Below are positions 1 to 9,117 of a DNA stretch of 64,000 nucleotides, piece after piece. The DNA comes from Candidatus Caenarcanales bacterium (GTDB taxonomy: Bacteria > Cyanobacteriota > Vampirovibrionia > Caenarcaniphilales > Caenarcanaceae). Location of the stretch: contig JASJDU010000019.1 of NCBI GenBank assembly GCA_030065015.1, forward strand, positions 1 through 64,000, written 5' to 3'. The stretch's first letter is position 1; the number at the start of each line of letters is the position of its first letter. The notes below the pieces were generated by a model. It did not search any database and was not told the DNA's origin. It worked only from the letters and a program-made list of their open reading frames with translations. The position numbers and the translations under genes are program-made.

Positions 1-84
1 GATGGTTACTTCTCCCATCTGAAAAAGCTTGTCAGGGTTCACCAGGGAATCACCTTCCAGAGAAAGATTCAGATGATTAATCAT
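1..84 (-). CDS. possible 5' end of a gene running off the left edge
   Basis: The reverse strand is open for 28 codons from an ATG at position 84 to the window edge and begins MINHLNLSLEGDSLVNP. No clear ribosome binding site precedes it; the closest purine run (AAGGAAAAAAAGAGA) lies about 20-35 bases upstream. It would be divergent from the gene starting at 199, which leaves room for promoters between them. The fragment is too short to assign a family, and an open stretch of 28 codons can occur by chance. Confidence 0.3.
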   Translation of the reverse strand, partial: MINHLNLSLEGDSLVNPDKLFQMGEVTI

Positions 85-198
85 GTTTTAGCTTCATAAT
101 CTAGGTCTCTTTTTTTCCTTTAGGTCGAAAAAACAAAATCAGAATCTAAAACCGCGGAGGTTCGAGCTTTAGATAATTATCATTTAGAAGATAGTCCT

Positions 199-933
199 AT
201 GACAAAGACTCATATATCTGGGATAGGAATTCCTGTAAATAGTTCTGGAGATTCTACTGGATTTGAATCATTATTAAATAAAGCATATAAAGCAAGTCAA
301 TCTGGGGATAATGAATATAAACCAGGAGTTTTTTACCTTAATCTTGATTTTACTGATGCATCCGATGAACTGAACTATATTAAAGCTATATTTAAAGCTC
401 AAAATCAAAGACTCCCTGAAGCAAAACTTAAGGAAGCCAATAACATTTTAAATTTTGCAAAATCGTTAACTATTAATGAGTGGTCACAGCTTGGCCTTAC
501 AAAACCTTCTGGGATTGACAACTGGAACGCAAGATCTAAAATCGATGACCTAATAAGTTTAGGGGTTCAAATCAATGAAGCAATAAACTTAAAATCTGCT
601 CAGTCAATTGCCCAAAAAGTTGTTGATCCAGAAATAGTTACTAGCTTGAAAAATAAGTTTGGAAGTTACGATACATTCGAAGAGCCTTACTTTGCAAAAG
701 TTAATTTGATTAAAGATTTAACTACAGAAGAGCTAATAACAATATCCAAAGGCTACCTGGACTGGCTCGTCAAAGAGAAGAAAATAGACATTAGCAATAG
801 CAATAGTGGACATAACGTTAACAGTAACTTTTTAAGGAAAGATATCCTTTTGGCAGAAATTGCGGGTTCCGAATTCGCCGTAAATTACTATATTGAAACA
901 ATAAAAGTTGCTGTTAATGCCCTAGCGGATTAA
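199..933 (+). CDS. hypothetical protein, first gene of a two-gene unit
   Basis: A 244-residue protein of no family I recognise. It has no signal peptide or membrane segment and looks soluble and mainly helical. The N-terminal 40 residues are rich in Gly, Ser and Asn, and a stretch near residues 55-110 is rich in Lys, Leu and Ala. The frame is open upstream of the ATG to about position 128 but offers no other start codon. The only possible ribosome binding site is a weak GAAG. The stop codon lies 5 bases before the next ATG, so the two genes are probably co-transcribed and translationally coupled. Confidence 0.65.
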   Translation: MTKTHISGIGIPVNSSGDSTGFESLLNKAYKASQSGDNEYKPGVFYLNLDFTDASDELNYIKAIFKAQNQRLPEAKLKEANNILNFAKSLTINEWSQLGLTKPSGIDNWNARSKIDDLISLGVQINEAINLKSAQSIAQKVVDPEIVTSLKNKFGSYDTFEEPYFAKVNLIKDLTTEELITISKGYLDWLVKEKKIDISNSNSGHNVNSNFLRKDILLAEIAGSEFAVNYYIETIKVAVNALAD

Positions 934-938
934 ACCAT

Positions 939-2159
939 ATGTTCAGCTCTAAAGAAAACACAACCCTTTTAGACGCTTATTCTGATGGTTGCACGTCCAT
1001 TGAATTCTACGGTGAATGTAAAAAACACATTTCTATTCTTCAAAAGGCTTCTCAAGAATTGGGATATGAAAGCTTACTTGATTTCCTAAAGTCTGAATGT
1101 GAACAGATTAACTTTCAAAATGAGACCTTGTATGTTTGCAGCGAAAGAATTTGGGAACCAGAGACTGGTACATTGCTGGCGATATCTCACAAATTACAGA
1201 TACTGTTTTTTAGCTCTTTAGAATATGAATCAGAGATATTGAATAACTCCACTTATAAAAAAAATTATGTTGATCTTAATAATCAGGGCTATAAACTAGA
1301 GTGGAAGAGTCAAAGATACTACTTAAAGCCTTTGCCTAAGGTTCAAAAGCAAGAGATATTCACTCAAATCGATCAAAAAAAGGGATTTATATTTCCCTAT
1401 ATAGGTAATGCTCCTGAAAACTTAATTACTCTTGGAATAACTTATTTTGGTTCTGATGATAAGCCAATTGCAGAGATGTGGAGGAAGAAAAGCACAAAAT
1501 CTCCTGAAGCGTTTTTCAGTGGTGATGGAGCTGGGGGTGAATACAATACTGATTCTCCCAAATTCGGATTTAAAGTAGAAGAAAACAAAATCAAGTTGAT
1601 TGTTCGCAAAGGAAATTTAGACAAGAAAAGTTTAAAAAAATGGAGACAAGAAATCAAAAAAAACAGCCTTTGTTATGTTCTTGGTCTTCAACCATTAGAG
1701 ATGATTTACGGAACTTATGCTCGAAGATCTGTCTTTGTTTTTGGCAAAAACGGTGACTTCCTTCTGCATGTAAGAACCTCCGATTTAAATGTTTTCTCCA
1801 TTAAAGAACATTTAAAGGTGGCTATTAGAGCTTATTTACTTAATAGAGGTATAACGGATGATGATCTAATCATACTTCTCTCCGATGGGGATAGTAATGC
1901 CTGTACTTATATTCCTGATCATCCTTTGAGCGATCGTAAAGCTTTGCCCCTAGGTGTTGGGTTAGCGGTATGTTCTTATGAACAGTTCAAAGATCTAGAA
2001 TCTAGAGAACTTGATTTCAAATATTCAATTAATTATCAAGATGTTGTCAAAGAAGCTTTTGTTGGGGTTTGGAGATATAAAAAGAATCCAATTCAAATGT
2101 TTGAAAGAATTAGATCTAACCTAAATTTCTATTGGAAAAGACTTATGAAGAATAAATAG
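939..2159 (+). CDS. hypothetical protein, second gene of the unit
   Basis: A 406-residue protein of unknown family. No signal peptide or membrane helix is evident. A Gly/Asp-rich loop (SGDGAGGEYN, about residue 193) and an acidic segment with ILLSDGDSNACTY (about residues 310-325) are its most distinctive parts; the mix of strand-like and helical segments suggests a folded globular protein. No ribosome binding site precedes the ATG, which follows the previous stop by 5 bases, so translational coupling is likely. Its end lies only 2 bases from the end of the convergent gene at 2162. No function can be assigned. Confidence 0.7.
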   Translation: MFSSKENTTLLDAYSDGCTSIEFYGECKKHISILQKASQELGYESLLDFLKSECEQINFQNETLYVCSERIWEPETGTLLAISHKLQILFFSSLEYESEILNNSTYKKNYVDLNNQGYKLEWKSQRYYLKPLPKVQKQEIFTQIDQKKGFIFPYIGNAPENLITLGITYFGSDDKPIAEMWRKKSTKSPEAFFSGDGAGGEYNTDSPKFGFKVEENKIKLIVRKGNLDKKSLKKWRQEIKKNSLCYVLGLQPLEMIYGTYARRSVFVFGKNGDFLLHVRTSDLNVFSIKEHLKVAIRAYLLNRGITDDDLIILLSDGDSNACTYIPDHPLSDRKALPLGVGLAVCSYEQFKDLESRELDFKYSINYQDVVKEAFVGVWRYKKNPIQMFERIRSNLNFYWKRLMKNK

Positions 2160-2161
2160 AA

Positions 2162-3097
2162 TCAAGGAGAAGTGTCAGAAAGCAAATTGTATTGAAGTTC
2201 CTCTGCTTCAGAGTCACTTAGTCCATCTGCCCATGGATTTTGTCTAAAGTCTTCATCTAAATCAGAGCATGCAACTGCACATTCAGTATTTCCACTACAG
2301 CTCGGTCCACCAGCAGAAACTAATTCTTTTTCAGGATTAATCTTTATATCATCAACTGTTTCGAGCCTAATCAAATAAGGTATTCCTTGATAAAAATAAA
2401 AAGCTTTAAACTTTGCAGCTACCTTTTTATTTTTAGAAAGTTTGAGTTTTTCATACAGTTTTTTAGATTTAAGCTGAACAAAATACCCCTTTGTTCCCTC
2501 ATATGTTAGCTTAACTTCATAACGGTGATCTTTAGACGTATACAGACAGGGTATCATTAAAAAGGTGCGGGTTCCAACATACTTTGCCCTATTCCTTAAA
2601 GCTTCAAAGTCGATATTTTCATTTTTCAATCCTGCAAATTCTTCTGCTTGAGTTTTTGAATAAAAGATTTTGTAATTACCATTTTTATTAGTAGCTATGT
2701 GAATTTTCTTTCTACAGTTTTGAGAGAATCTACAGAAAACACTTTGAGAAAAACTTTCTTGCTTTATCCAATAAGTATCTACAGAGTGTCTTGGCTTTGG
2801 TGAAAAAGAACCCGCAGGGTTAAAAGGAAAAAATGAGTAAATATCGCGTATAAATAAAACTTTGTCATTTGTATCAAGTCCTATTCTTAATTTAGCGCTG
2901 TAGACTGTAATTATTTTTGCAGGTTTTTCAATTGAGTATTCTTTGCAGAAATTACGGAGTGAGTTATCTCCTTGCCAGGGGAAGAGAATTACATAAACAG
3001 CAAATATAGTAGAGAGAAGCCAACTCAGAGACCTATGAATTGAGAAAGCTATATTGAGTAATAGTATATAGTCTTGCAAGTTAAGGGCAAGTTGCAC
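2162..3097 (-). CDS. hypothetical protein with N-terminal membrane anchor
   Basis: A 311-residue protein. Residues about 22-42 (SWLLSTIFAVYVILF) form one hydrophobic helix, probably a membrane anchor. The rest is basic and soluble-looking. The C-terminal 50 residues turn acidic and contain a Cys-rich patch, SCSGNTECAVACSDLDED, with four cysteines in about 13 residues that could form disulfides or bind metal. No family is recognised. It is convergent with the 939 gene, with 2 bases between the stops. Confidence 0.65.
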   Translation of the reverse strand: MQLALNLQDYILLLNIAFSIHRSLSWLLSTIFAVYVILFPWQGDNSLRNFCKEYSIEKPAKIITVYSAKLRIGLDTNDKVLFIRDIYSFFPFNPAGSFSPKPRHSVDTYWIKQESFSQSVFCRFSQNCRKKIHIATNKNGNYKIFYSKTQAEEFAGLKNENIDFEALRNRAKYVGTRTFLMIPCLYTSKDHRYEVKLTYEGTKGYFVQLKSKKLYEKLKLSKNKKVAAKFKAFYFYQGIPYLIRLETVDDIKINPEKELVSAGGPSCSGNTECAVACSDLDEDFRQNPWADGLSDSEAEELQYNLLSDTSP

Positions 3098-3172
3098 ATT
3101 AGTAATTAATACTCTCCCTAGTTGAATATTAAATTATCAGAGGAATTCCTCATTTCAAGAATCTAAAGTTAC

Positions 3173-4669
3173 TTATTGAGCAAATTGATGTTGCAGCTTT
3201 TTCTTTTCTTCTTGGTGCATCTCAAATATTTTTTGCAAATTAAACAAGTTAATTGCCATTCCTATTAAAGGAGCCAGGATTAATGGTAGTTTATTTATCA
3301 TTCCAACCGATCTTAAGAAGGTTTTTCTAGCTTCTGGTTTTAGAGTCTTAAGTCTCGGCAATTTACTTATCATTCCTGAGTACTCATTTGATTTTTTGTC
3401 ATACTGGAAATCGCTCAACATATTCCAGTTGAGTAAATCTCTTTTTCCTTCTGAAATTTGCTTCTTCATTTTAGGGAAAAGACCGTTCAAATCTCCAGAT
3501 AAACCGAAAAATAGACCACTGCAATATGTTAAAAAATTGAGCACAACCTGTTTGTACAGAATAATTGTTGGTATCGAATACAAAATTACTCGGTTAATAA
3601 CCTCAAGCTTCTCATCTTTGCCTCTTAAAGCATTAAGATAACCCGGAATAGAAAAAACCAAAAGAATTATTGCTAACGGAGTATTGCTCAACTGAAAATT
3701 TCTACCTAAATCGAAGCTTTTTGAGGTTTTCCTGAAGAAGCCTCCCATTTTTGGATTTTCAATTTTTTTACTTAAAAGCCAAGTGAGTCCCATTAAAGCC
3801 GTTACAGAAGTAAATGCAAAAGCTAATGCGTCTTTTATATTTTTTGCAGCTCGCTTCTCTGGGTTAGCGTAATCTGGATCTTTCAACTCATCATCAAATC
3901 CAAGCAATTTAGAAAAATCATCATAACCAAGAAACCACTTAGTTAAGAAATCTCTTACAGAAGGAACCATATATTCCAACGCACCACACAATGCAACAAC
4001 TGACGCGGTTAACATTGTTTTACCCATAGCTAATTTATTCAACTTTGCCTCTGTTATTTTCAATCTTTTGGTTTGAACGGTACCAACTGAAACCTCTTTA
4101 CCAAGATGTTTTTCGTATTCATGAAGGGGTTGTCCTAGAAACTCAAAGTTGATATCCAACATTCCTCCAATGGCTCTGGAAAGGACAGAAACAGACGCTA
4201 TTGTCGGCATGAAGTACATTGCAAAATACTCAGGTATTTCCAAAAAGCTTTCATCCAAAGCCACTGGAAAATTAAATTGAGACTGTCCACTAAAAACTTT
4301 TTGAGCAATTGATATTAAAGTGGGACTTTGACTGTTGTTTAACGAATTACTTGAGCCTTGATCCCCCCCCCCTTGTGAAAAAGGAACAATATTATTTTGC
4401 GTCGCTTGGGTGGGCTTAGCTCTTATTAATCCACCAATAAATGCCTTTGGAAAAAGCTCCATTAAGGCAGCTCTTGCTGCAAGAAAAATTGCACTTACAA
4501 AGCTTCCCGCAAACAACATTTCAGTCAAATATTGTCCATGTTTCGGAGGAAGGAAAGATAATTTTTCCTGAAACTGGGCAGCCTTTTCACTCTTTCCATC
4601 ACCTATCTGAGCGGGGAGAGAATTATTTTTGTGTACTAATGTTGTTGCTTTGACAGAAAGCTTCGACAT
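3173..4669 (-). CDS. polytopic membrane protein of unknown function with in-frame G10 tract
   Basis: A 498-residue integral membrane protein with about seven hydrophobic segments (near residues 51-72, 148-172, 219-240, 278-300, 330-348, 360-395 and 463-485). Codons 100-103 are encoded by ten consecutive G on the coding strand, giving Gly-Gly-Gly and the first base of Asp. This tract sits in a Gly/Gln/Ser/Asn-rich linker after the first membrane segment. The frame is intact at this tract length; gain or loss of one base would shift the frame and truncate the product. No family is recognised. Confidence 0.75.
   Translation of the reverse strand: MSKLSVKATTLVHKNNSLPAQIGDGKSEKAAQFQEKLSFLPPKHGQYLTEMLFAGSFVSAIFLAARAALMELFPKAFIGGLIRAKPTQATQNNIVPFSQGGGDQGSSNSLNNSQSPTLISIAQKVFSGQSQFNFPVALDESFLEIPEYFAMYFMPTIASVSVLSRAIGGMLDINFEFLGQPLHEYEKHLGKEVSVGTVQTKRLKITEAKLNKLAMGKTMLTASVVALCGALEYMVPSVRDFLTKWFLGYDDFSKLLGFDDELKDPDYANPEKRAAKNIKDALAFAFTSVTALMGLTWLLSKKIENPKMGGFFRKTSKSFDLGRNFQLSNTPLAIILLVFSIPGYLNALRGKDEKLEVINRVILYSIPTIILYKQVVLNFLTYCSGLFFGLSGDLNGLFPKMKKQISEGKRDLLNWNMLSDFQYDKKSNEYSGMISKLPRLKTLKPEARKTFLRSVGMINKLPLILAPLIGMAINLFNLQKIFEMHQEEKKKLQHQFAQ
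4363..4372. repeat. homopolymer C10/G10 tract inside a coding region
   Basis: Ten consecutive C on the plus strand, read as G10 in the membrane protein gene at 3173-4669 (codons 100-103). Long G/C homopolymers are very unusual in DNA this AT-rich. Such tracts in other bacteria are slipped-strand hotspots that switch surface or membrane proteins on and off. Confidence 0.9.
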
Positions 4670-4952
4670 GCAAGTTACTCAAATGAAGTGAGAGAATTGT
4701 TATTTGCTCAAACAATTTCTGTTTTACTGAATGTTCTCTTTGGTTATTCTCAGAAAATTGTTTAATGTAAATCTAAATAACTGCTAAGTCGCATTCGCAA
4801 ATCGCAAAGCAATGAAGTTTCTAGTTTTTTTATTATAAGAATCACAATTAAATTAAGCTCTAATTAAAATTTAGTAAATCTTAACATACGTGATTTTCTT
4901 ATTGTAGAAAACCTTGAAAATACAATTATTCAATTACATGTCGATAATTCAA

Positions 4953-5684
4953 TTATTTCCCAATTATCTTAACTAGCAAAACGCTAAAAGCATAAAGAGC
5001 AACAATTGCAAACCCCACAATTCCCATATTTATAGGATCCGGCGTTGGTGTGAGAATAGCTGCCAAAACAAAAGATCCAAATAGACTTTGCCTCCAGAAC
5101 TTAAGAAGAAATTTTGATGTAACTAGATCCATTATTGCCATAACAAATATGAGCACTGGTATTTGAAAAGCTAAGCCTAAAATACAGATCACTGCAATTA
5201 TTAGTGAAATATAATATTCGAGGCTATATTGTGGTTGAACTAAAGCAAGATCCACTCCAAAACCCAATAGAAATGCCAACATAGGTTTCAAAGCTATAAA
5301 GTAAGCAAATCCCGCACCTAAAAGAAATAATATAGGCGAACCAAAGATTATCAAGTTTCCAATTTTTTTTTCATTATCTTTGAGACCTGGCCAAATGAAA
5401 GAACGAAATTGATATAAAAAAAATGGTACTGAGGCTAAAGTACCTAACAAAAAAGATATCCTAAGATAAACAAAAAACAATTCACCGGGCTTAATTTGAA
5501 AGAAGCTAGTTCCCTTAGGTGCTAATAATTCAAATATTTTTATTACGTATGGAGTTAAAAAAAAAGATATTGCGACAGTAATCACAAGCCACAATAAGCA
5601 AAATATAATCCTGTGTCTTAGTTCTTCTAAGTGTTGCTCCAAACCGTTTTCTTTTTTACTAATTTTTTCTAATAAAGAGTTCAA
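4953..5684 (-). CDS. tatC: Sec-independent protein translocase subunit TatC
   Basis: TatC is the six-helix inner-membrane receptor that binds twin-arginine signal peptides and, with TatA/B, exports folded proteins. The 243 residues match the family's usual length. Visible family marks are the cytoplasmic HLEELRHR motif near residues 18-25 with its conserved Glu, the FIWPGLKDNEKK segment after the second helix that carries the conserved Pro and Glu, and TPTPDP before the last helix. Six hydrophobic segments are present. No tatA is seen nearby. It follows the gene at 5699 by 14 bases on the same strand, so they may share a transcript. Confidence 0.95.
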   Translation of the reverse strand: MNSLLEKISKKENGLEQHLEELRHRIIFCLLWLVITVAISFFLTPYVIKIFELLAPKGTSFFQIKPGELFFVYLRISFLLGTLASVPFFLYQFRSFIWPGLKDNEKKIGNLIIFGSPILFLLGAGFAYFIALKPMLAFLLGFGVDLALVQPQYSLEYYISLIIAVICILGLAFQIPVLIFVMAIMDLVTSKFLLKFWRQSLFGSFVLAAILTPTPDPINMGIVGFAIVALYAFSVLLVKIIGK

Positions 5685-5698
5685 GCGCTAAATTACAA

Positions 5699-6094
5699 CT
5701 ACAAACTAAGAGCATTAACTACTTTTTCTTCTGCAGACTTTTTAAATTCCCAATATTTATTCAACAATTCAATGGTCGATAACTCCGAATATAAAATCAA
5801 GTCAGAACAAGTAGAAGCCAATTCCATTACTTCTTCAATTACAGATTGAACATCTTCATCTTTGTGGTTCTCTTTCAAGGTATTCACAACACATTTTCTT
5901 ATATTGTGTATCTTTACAACCAACCCATTGCGTAATTTAATGTTTTCCCAAAGTGCATTTTGCTTAAGCTTCAAGAACCTTCCCATGTGCACTATATTTT
6001 TTTCATTTAATTCACTTCTTTTAACTTCTGAGTCTTGAGCTTTATTTTGTTTGGATATTTTGATTCTTTTCTTTTCAAAAGATATTACTGACAT
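5699..6094 (-). CDS. hypothetical protein upstream of tatC
   Basis: A 131-residue protein with a strongly basic first 40 residues, followed by a predicted helical body ending in KYWEFKKSAEEKVVNALSL. No signal peptide or membrane helix is visible. Because it ends 14 bases before tatC on the same strand it is probably co-transcribed with it, but nothing in the sequence ties it to protein export and no family is recognised. Confidence 0.6.
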   Translation of the reverse strand: MSVISFEKKRIKISKQNKAQDSEVKRSELNEKNIVHMGRFLKLKQNALWENIKLRNGLVVKIHNIRKCVVNTLKENHKDEDVQSVIEEVMELASTCSDLILYSELSTIELLNKYWEFKKSAEEKVVNALSL

Positions 6095-6207
6095 ATGAAT
6101 TTAATATTTAAGTTTTATTTACTTTGTTGACGAACTATGACGGAATCAATAACTATAGTATCCCTAAAAAGAGATTAACTCAATAATTATATTTGCAACT
6201 TTCAGCT

Positions 6208-6230
6208 TAATCCGAAACGGATTATTTTTT
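6208..6230 (+). terminator. intrinsic terminator-like hairpin upstream of gyrA
   Basis: A perfect 7-base-pair stem, TAATCCG / CGGATTA, with a three-base AAA loop is followed directly by TTTTTT on the plus strand. The reverse strand has no T run after the stem, so the signal is strand-specific. It lies in the 428-base gap between the divergent gene ending transcription leftward from 6094 and gyrA at 6523, where no plus-strand gene precedes it. It could end a small RNA begun just upstream or act as a leader attenuator if the gyrA promoter lies before it. Nothing else recognisable was seen in the gap. Confidence 0.6.
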
Positions 6231-6522
6231 CTTAATTTCATCTTAACACATTCTCCCCATCGGTACAAGAACTAACAAAAAGTATTACGCAAGTTAACAA
6301 TTAATCTTCATTTCACAGTCTCAATGATTCGCTTAAAAAGATTATGGGGGACTCAACTCTATGTATTGCAATTATGTCATTCACTTCGATCTGCTCCTTA
6401 AGATATAGAGATATAGACTGTGGGTTTTGACCTATTAACTAGTTTCATAAGGCAGAATCAGCGATTAAGAGTTAATATATACTTCTCTTGAAAATTATTT
6501 AATCGCTATTAGAAGCTAATAT

Positions 6523-9000
6523 ATGGACAATCCGGTCAATTCAGAAAAAGTTTTAGAAACAGATATCAATGATGAAATGAAGTCAAGCTTCATTGACTAC
6601 GCAATGAGCATCATTGTTAGTAGAGCACTTCCGGATGTCAGAGATGGATTAAAGCCAGTGCATAGAAGAATTCTCTATGCAATGAGTGAAATAAGTTTAT
6701 GGCCTGATAAGCCTTATAGAAAATGTGCACGTATTGTTGGGGAAGTACTCGGTAAATTCCACCCACACGGTGATACTGCAGTTTACGATGCTTTAGTCAG
6801 ATTGGCGCAACCTTTCTCTTCAAGGTATCCGCTAACGGCTGGACACGGGAACTTTGGTAGTTTGGATGATAATCCTGCGGCAATGAGATATACAGAAGCA
6901 AGATTATCCAAGATCTCAATGGAAATGCTTGCCGATCTGGACTCAGATACAGTTGATTTCCAGGATAACTTTGATGGTAGCCTACAGGAACCCAAAGTTT
7001 TACCATCCAAAGTTCCGACTCTGCTTTTAAATGGTTCTAGTGGTATTGCAGTTGGTATGGCAACTAATATTCCACCACATAATGTTTGCGAGGTTATTGA
7101 TGGGGTTGTTCATCTAATTGACAACCCAGAAGCTGATATCAAAGAATTAATGAACTTTGTTAAGGGACCTGATTTCCCGTCCGGAGGAATAATTCTTGGA
7201 ACAAAAGGTATTGAAGATGCTTTTACTACCGGAAAAGGAAGTGTCACGGTCAGAGCTGTAACAGAAATAGAAGAAATTGGTAGTAGTAAGTCAAAAGCAT
7301 CGGCAATAATTATTAAAGAGCTTCCTTATTTGGTTGGGCCCGAAGCCTTAATCCAAAAGATAGCCGATTTAGTTAAATCGGATAAAGTTAGCGGAATATC
7401 GGACTTAAATGATGAAAGTGGGCGACAGGGTACTAGAGTTGTTGTAAAACTTAAAAAAGATGCAAACCCAGATGTAGTTCTCAATAATTTATTCAAGTAT
7501 TCTCAACTTCAACAAAATTTTCCCGTTAATACTCTCGCCTTAGTTAATGGTAGACCTCAACTTTTAAACCTAAAAGCAATATTGCATCATTTTATTGAGC
7601 ATAGAGTTGAAGTCGTTAGCAGGAAAGCCAAATTCGATCTTAGGAAGGCACAAGACAGATCTCACATTGTAATTGGATTGCTCAAAGCATTAAATATGCT
7701 AGATGAAGTGATTGCACTCATAAAAGGCTCTGAGTCGACTGAAGATGCCCGTAACAACCTAATGAGCAAATGTGATCTGAGTGAAAAACAGGCTGATGCT
7801 ATCTTAGAAATGCAATTGAGAAGATTGACGGCGTTAGAACAAGATAAATTACAAAAAGAACATAAGTCTTTGCTTGAAAGAATCGAAGAGCTAGAAAAGC
7901 TTTTAGCCAGTAGAGAATTAATCCTTGAAAGTATAAAAAAAGATCTTATAGAAGTTAGATCCAGGCATAAAGATGAAAGATTGACTCAAATCCAACCTTT
8001 TGCAGGTGAAATGACAAACGAGGATTTAATACCTAATGATCCTATGATGGTATTCACAACTTCGCAAGATTATATTAAACGAGTCCCAACCAACGTTTTT
8101 GAGAGCCAAAACAGAGCTGGCAGAGGTAAAGGAGGAATATCCACAAGAGAGGAAGATGATCTGCAACACTGTTTGACAGCTAATATGCACGATGATCTCT
8201 TATTCTTCACGAATAGAGGTGTTGTTTATTCAGAAAAGGTATACCAAGTTCCTGAAGGAAGTCGACAGACTAAAGGAAAGGCGGTTGTTAATGTTGTGCC
8301 AATTTTGGCGGAAGAAACTATTACCACATTAATCACTCTGCCCAAAGATACTGGTGAAAATAAAGAAGATAACAATACACTCGTAATGCTCACTCGTCTT
8401 GGAACTATTAAGAAGATCTTCGTCTCATCGTTTTCTAATATAAGAAGATCTGGAATTATTGCAATAAATCTATCCGGAGAGGATGAACTAGGCTGGGTAA
8501 AAACAGCACGAAAAGACTCTCATATTGTTATTGCCACTTATGAGGGTATGGTAATAAGGTATGCGGAAACTGAATTAAGACCTTTAGGCAGAACAGCCGC
8601 TGGAGTGAAAGCAATTAATTTGCGTAAAGGGGACAAGATTATAAGCTGTGCCACCTTTGATCCAAACCAAGAAGATGATACTTTCCTTTTGTTAGTAACT
8701 GATGATGGTTATGGCAAGAGAGTGCATATTAGTGAATTCAGAGACCAAAAGAGAGGTGGAACCGGGTTAATTGGTACAAAATTCAAAAAAGATGAAAGCA
8801 GATTAGCTGGTATATGTGTTGTTAAAGACATAGATGAAGTAATAATCGCAACTGCAAACGGAGTCATTTTGAGACAAAAGGCTGGAGAAATTCCTGCTCA
8901 AAGCAGAATGGCAACTGGTGTTAGATTACAACAAGTAGATGACTCAGACAGAGTTATTTCCATAACTCCAATAAGTAAGCAAGATTTTGAAGCTGTCTGA
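6523..9000 (+). CDS. gyrA: DNA gyrase subunit A
   Basis: GyrA forms the breakage-reunion part of DNA gyrase with GyrB and introduces negative supercoils. The 825 residues fit the family. Seen in order are [19 protein letters not shown] near residue 37, [20 protein letters not shown] in the quinolone-determining region, [10 protein letters not shown] containing the catalytic Tyr, and the C-terminal beta-pinwheel domain that begins after a GyrA-box-like [10 protein letters not shown]. The residue matching E. coli Ser83 is Thr, which is natural in some bacteria. The ATG has a weak AGAAG ribosome binding site at suitable distance. gyrB is not nearby. Confidence 0.97.
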   Translation: MDNPVNSEKVLETDINDEMKSSFIDYAMSIIVSRALPDVRDGLKPVHRRILYAMSEISLWPDKPYRKCARIVGEVLGKFHPHGDTAVYDALVRLAQPFSSRYPLTAGHGNFGSLDDNPAAMRYTEARLSKISMEMLADLDSDTVDFQDNFDGSLQEPKVLPSKVPTLLLNGSSGIAVGMATNIPPHNVCEVIDGVVHLIDNPEADIKELMNFVKGPDFPSGGIILGTKGIEDAFTTGKGSVTVRAVTEIEEIGSSKSKASAIIIKELPYLVGPEALIQKIADLVKSDKVSGISDLNDESGRQGTRVVVKLKKDANPDVVLNNLFKYSQLQQNFPVNTLALVNGRPQLLNLKAILHHFIEHRVEVVSRKAKFDLRKAQDRSHIVIGLLKALNMLDEVIALIKGSESTEDARNNLMSKCDLSEKQADAILEMQLRRLTALEQDKLQKEHKSLLERIEELEKLLASRELILESIKKDLIEVRSRHKDERLTQIQPFAGEMTNEDLIPNDPMMVFTTSQDYIKRVPTNVFESQNRAGRGKGGISTREEDDLQHCLTANMHDDLLFFTNRGVVYSEKVYQVPEGSRQTKGKAVVNVVPILAEETITTLITLPKDTGENKEDNNTLVMLTRLGTIKKIFVSSFSNIRRSGIIAINLSGEDELGWVKTARKDSHIVIATYEGMVIRYAETELRPLGRTAAGVKAINLRKGDKIISCATFDPNQEDDTFLLLVTDDGYGKRVHISEFRDQKRGGTGLIGTKFKKDESRLAGICVVKDIDEVIIATANGVILRQKAGEIPAQSRMATGVRLQQVDDSDRVISITPISKQDFEAV

Positions 9001-9080
9001 AAAAAGCTCTTCCACATTCGTAAATTTTCAAGATTAGAATCTGAGTCAAAGAGTTGTTAAGCTAGCGAATAATAATCAAG

Positions 9081-9086
9081 TATAAT
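9081..9086 (+). promoter_or_regulatory. candidate -10 element (TATAAT) for the gene at 9118
   Basis: A perfect TATAAT lies 31 bases upstream of the GTG at 9118 in the short gap after gyrA. No good -35 hexamer is found at 16-18 bases upstream. A start site about 7 bases downstream would give a leader of roughly 25 bases and would support the GTG at 9118 over the internal ATG at 9202. Confidence 0.4.
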
Positions 9087-9117
9087 TACTATTCTATTAA
9101 GAAAGTTTTATACGTTT

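Noticed and set aside
4670-4952. Repeated AATTCAATTA-like words in the gap between tatC and the G10 gene
   Set aside because: The words are AT-only and imperfect, as expected from base composition; no stem with a T run or recognisable RNA was found.
6783-7010. Minus-strand frames inside gyrA
   Set aside because: They lie antisense to the most conserved part of gyrA and have no ribosome binding site; they reflect gyrA codon constraint.
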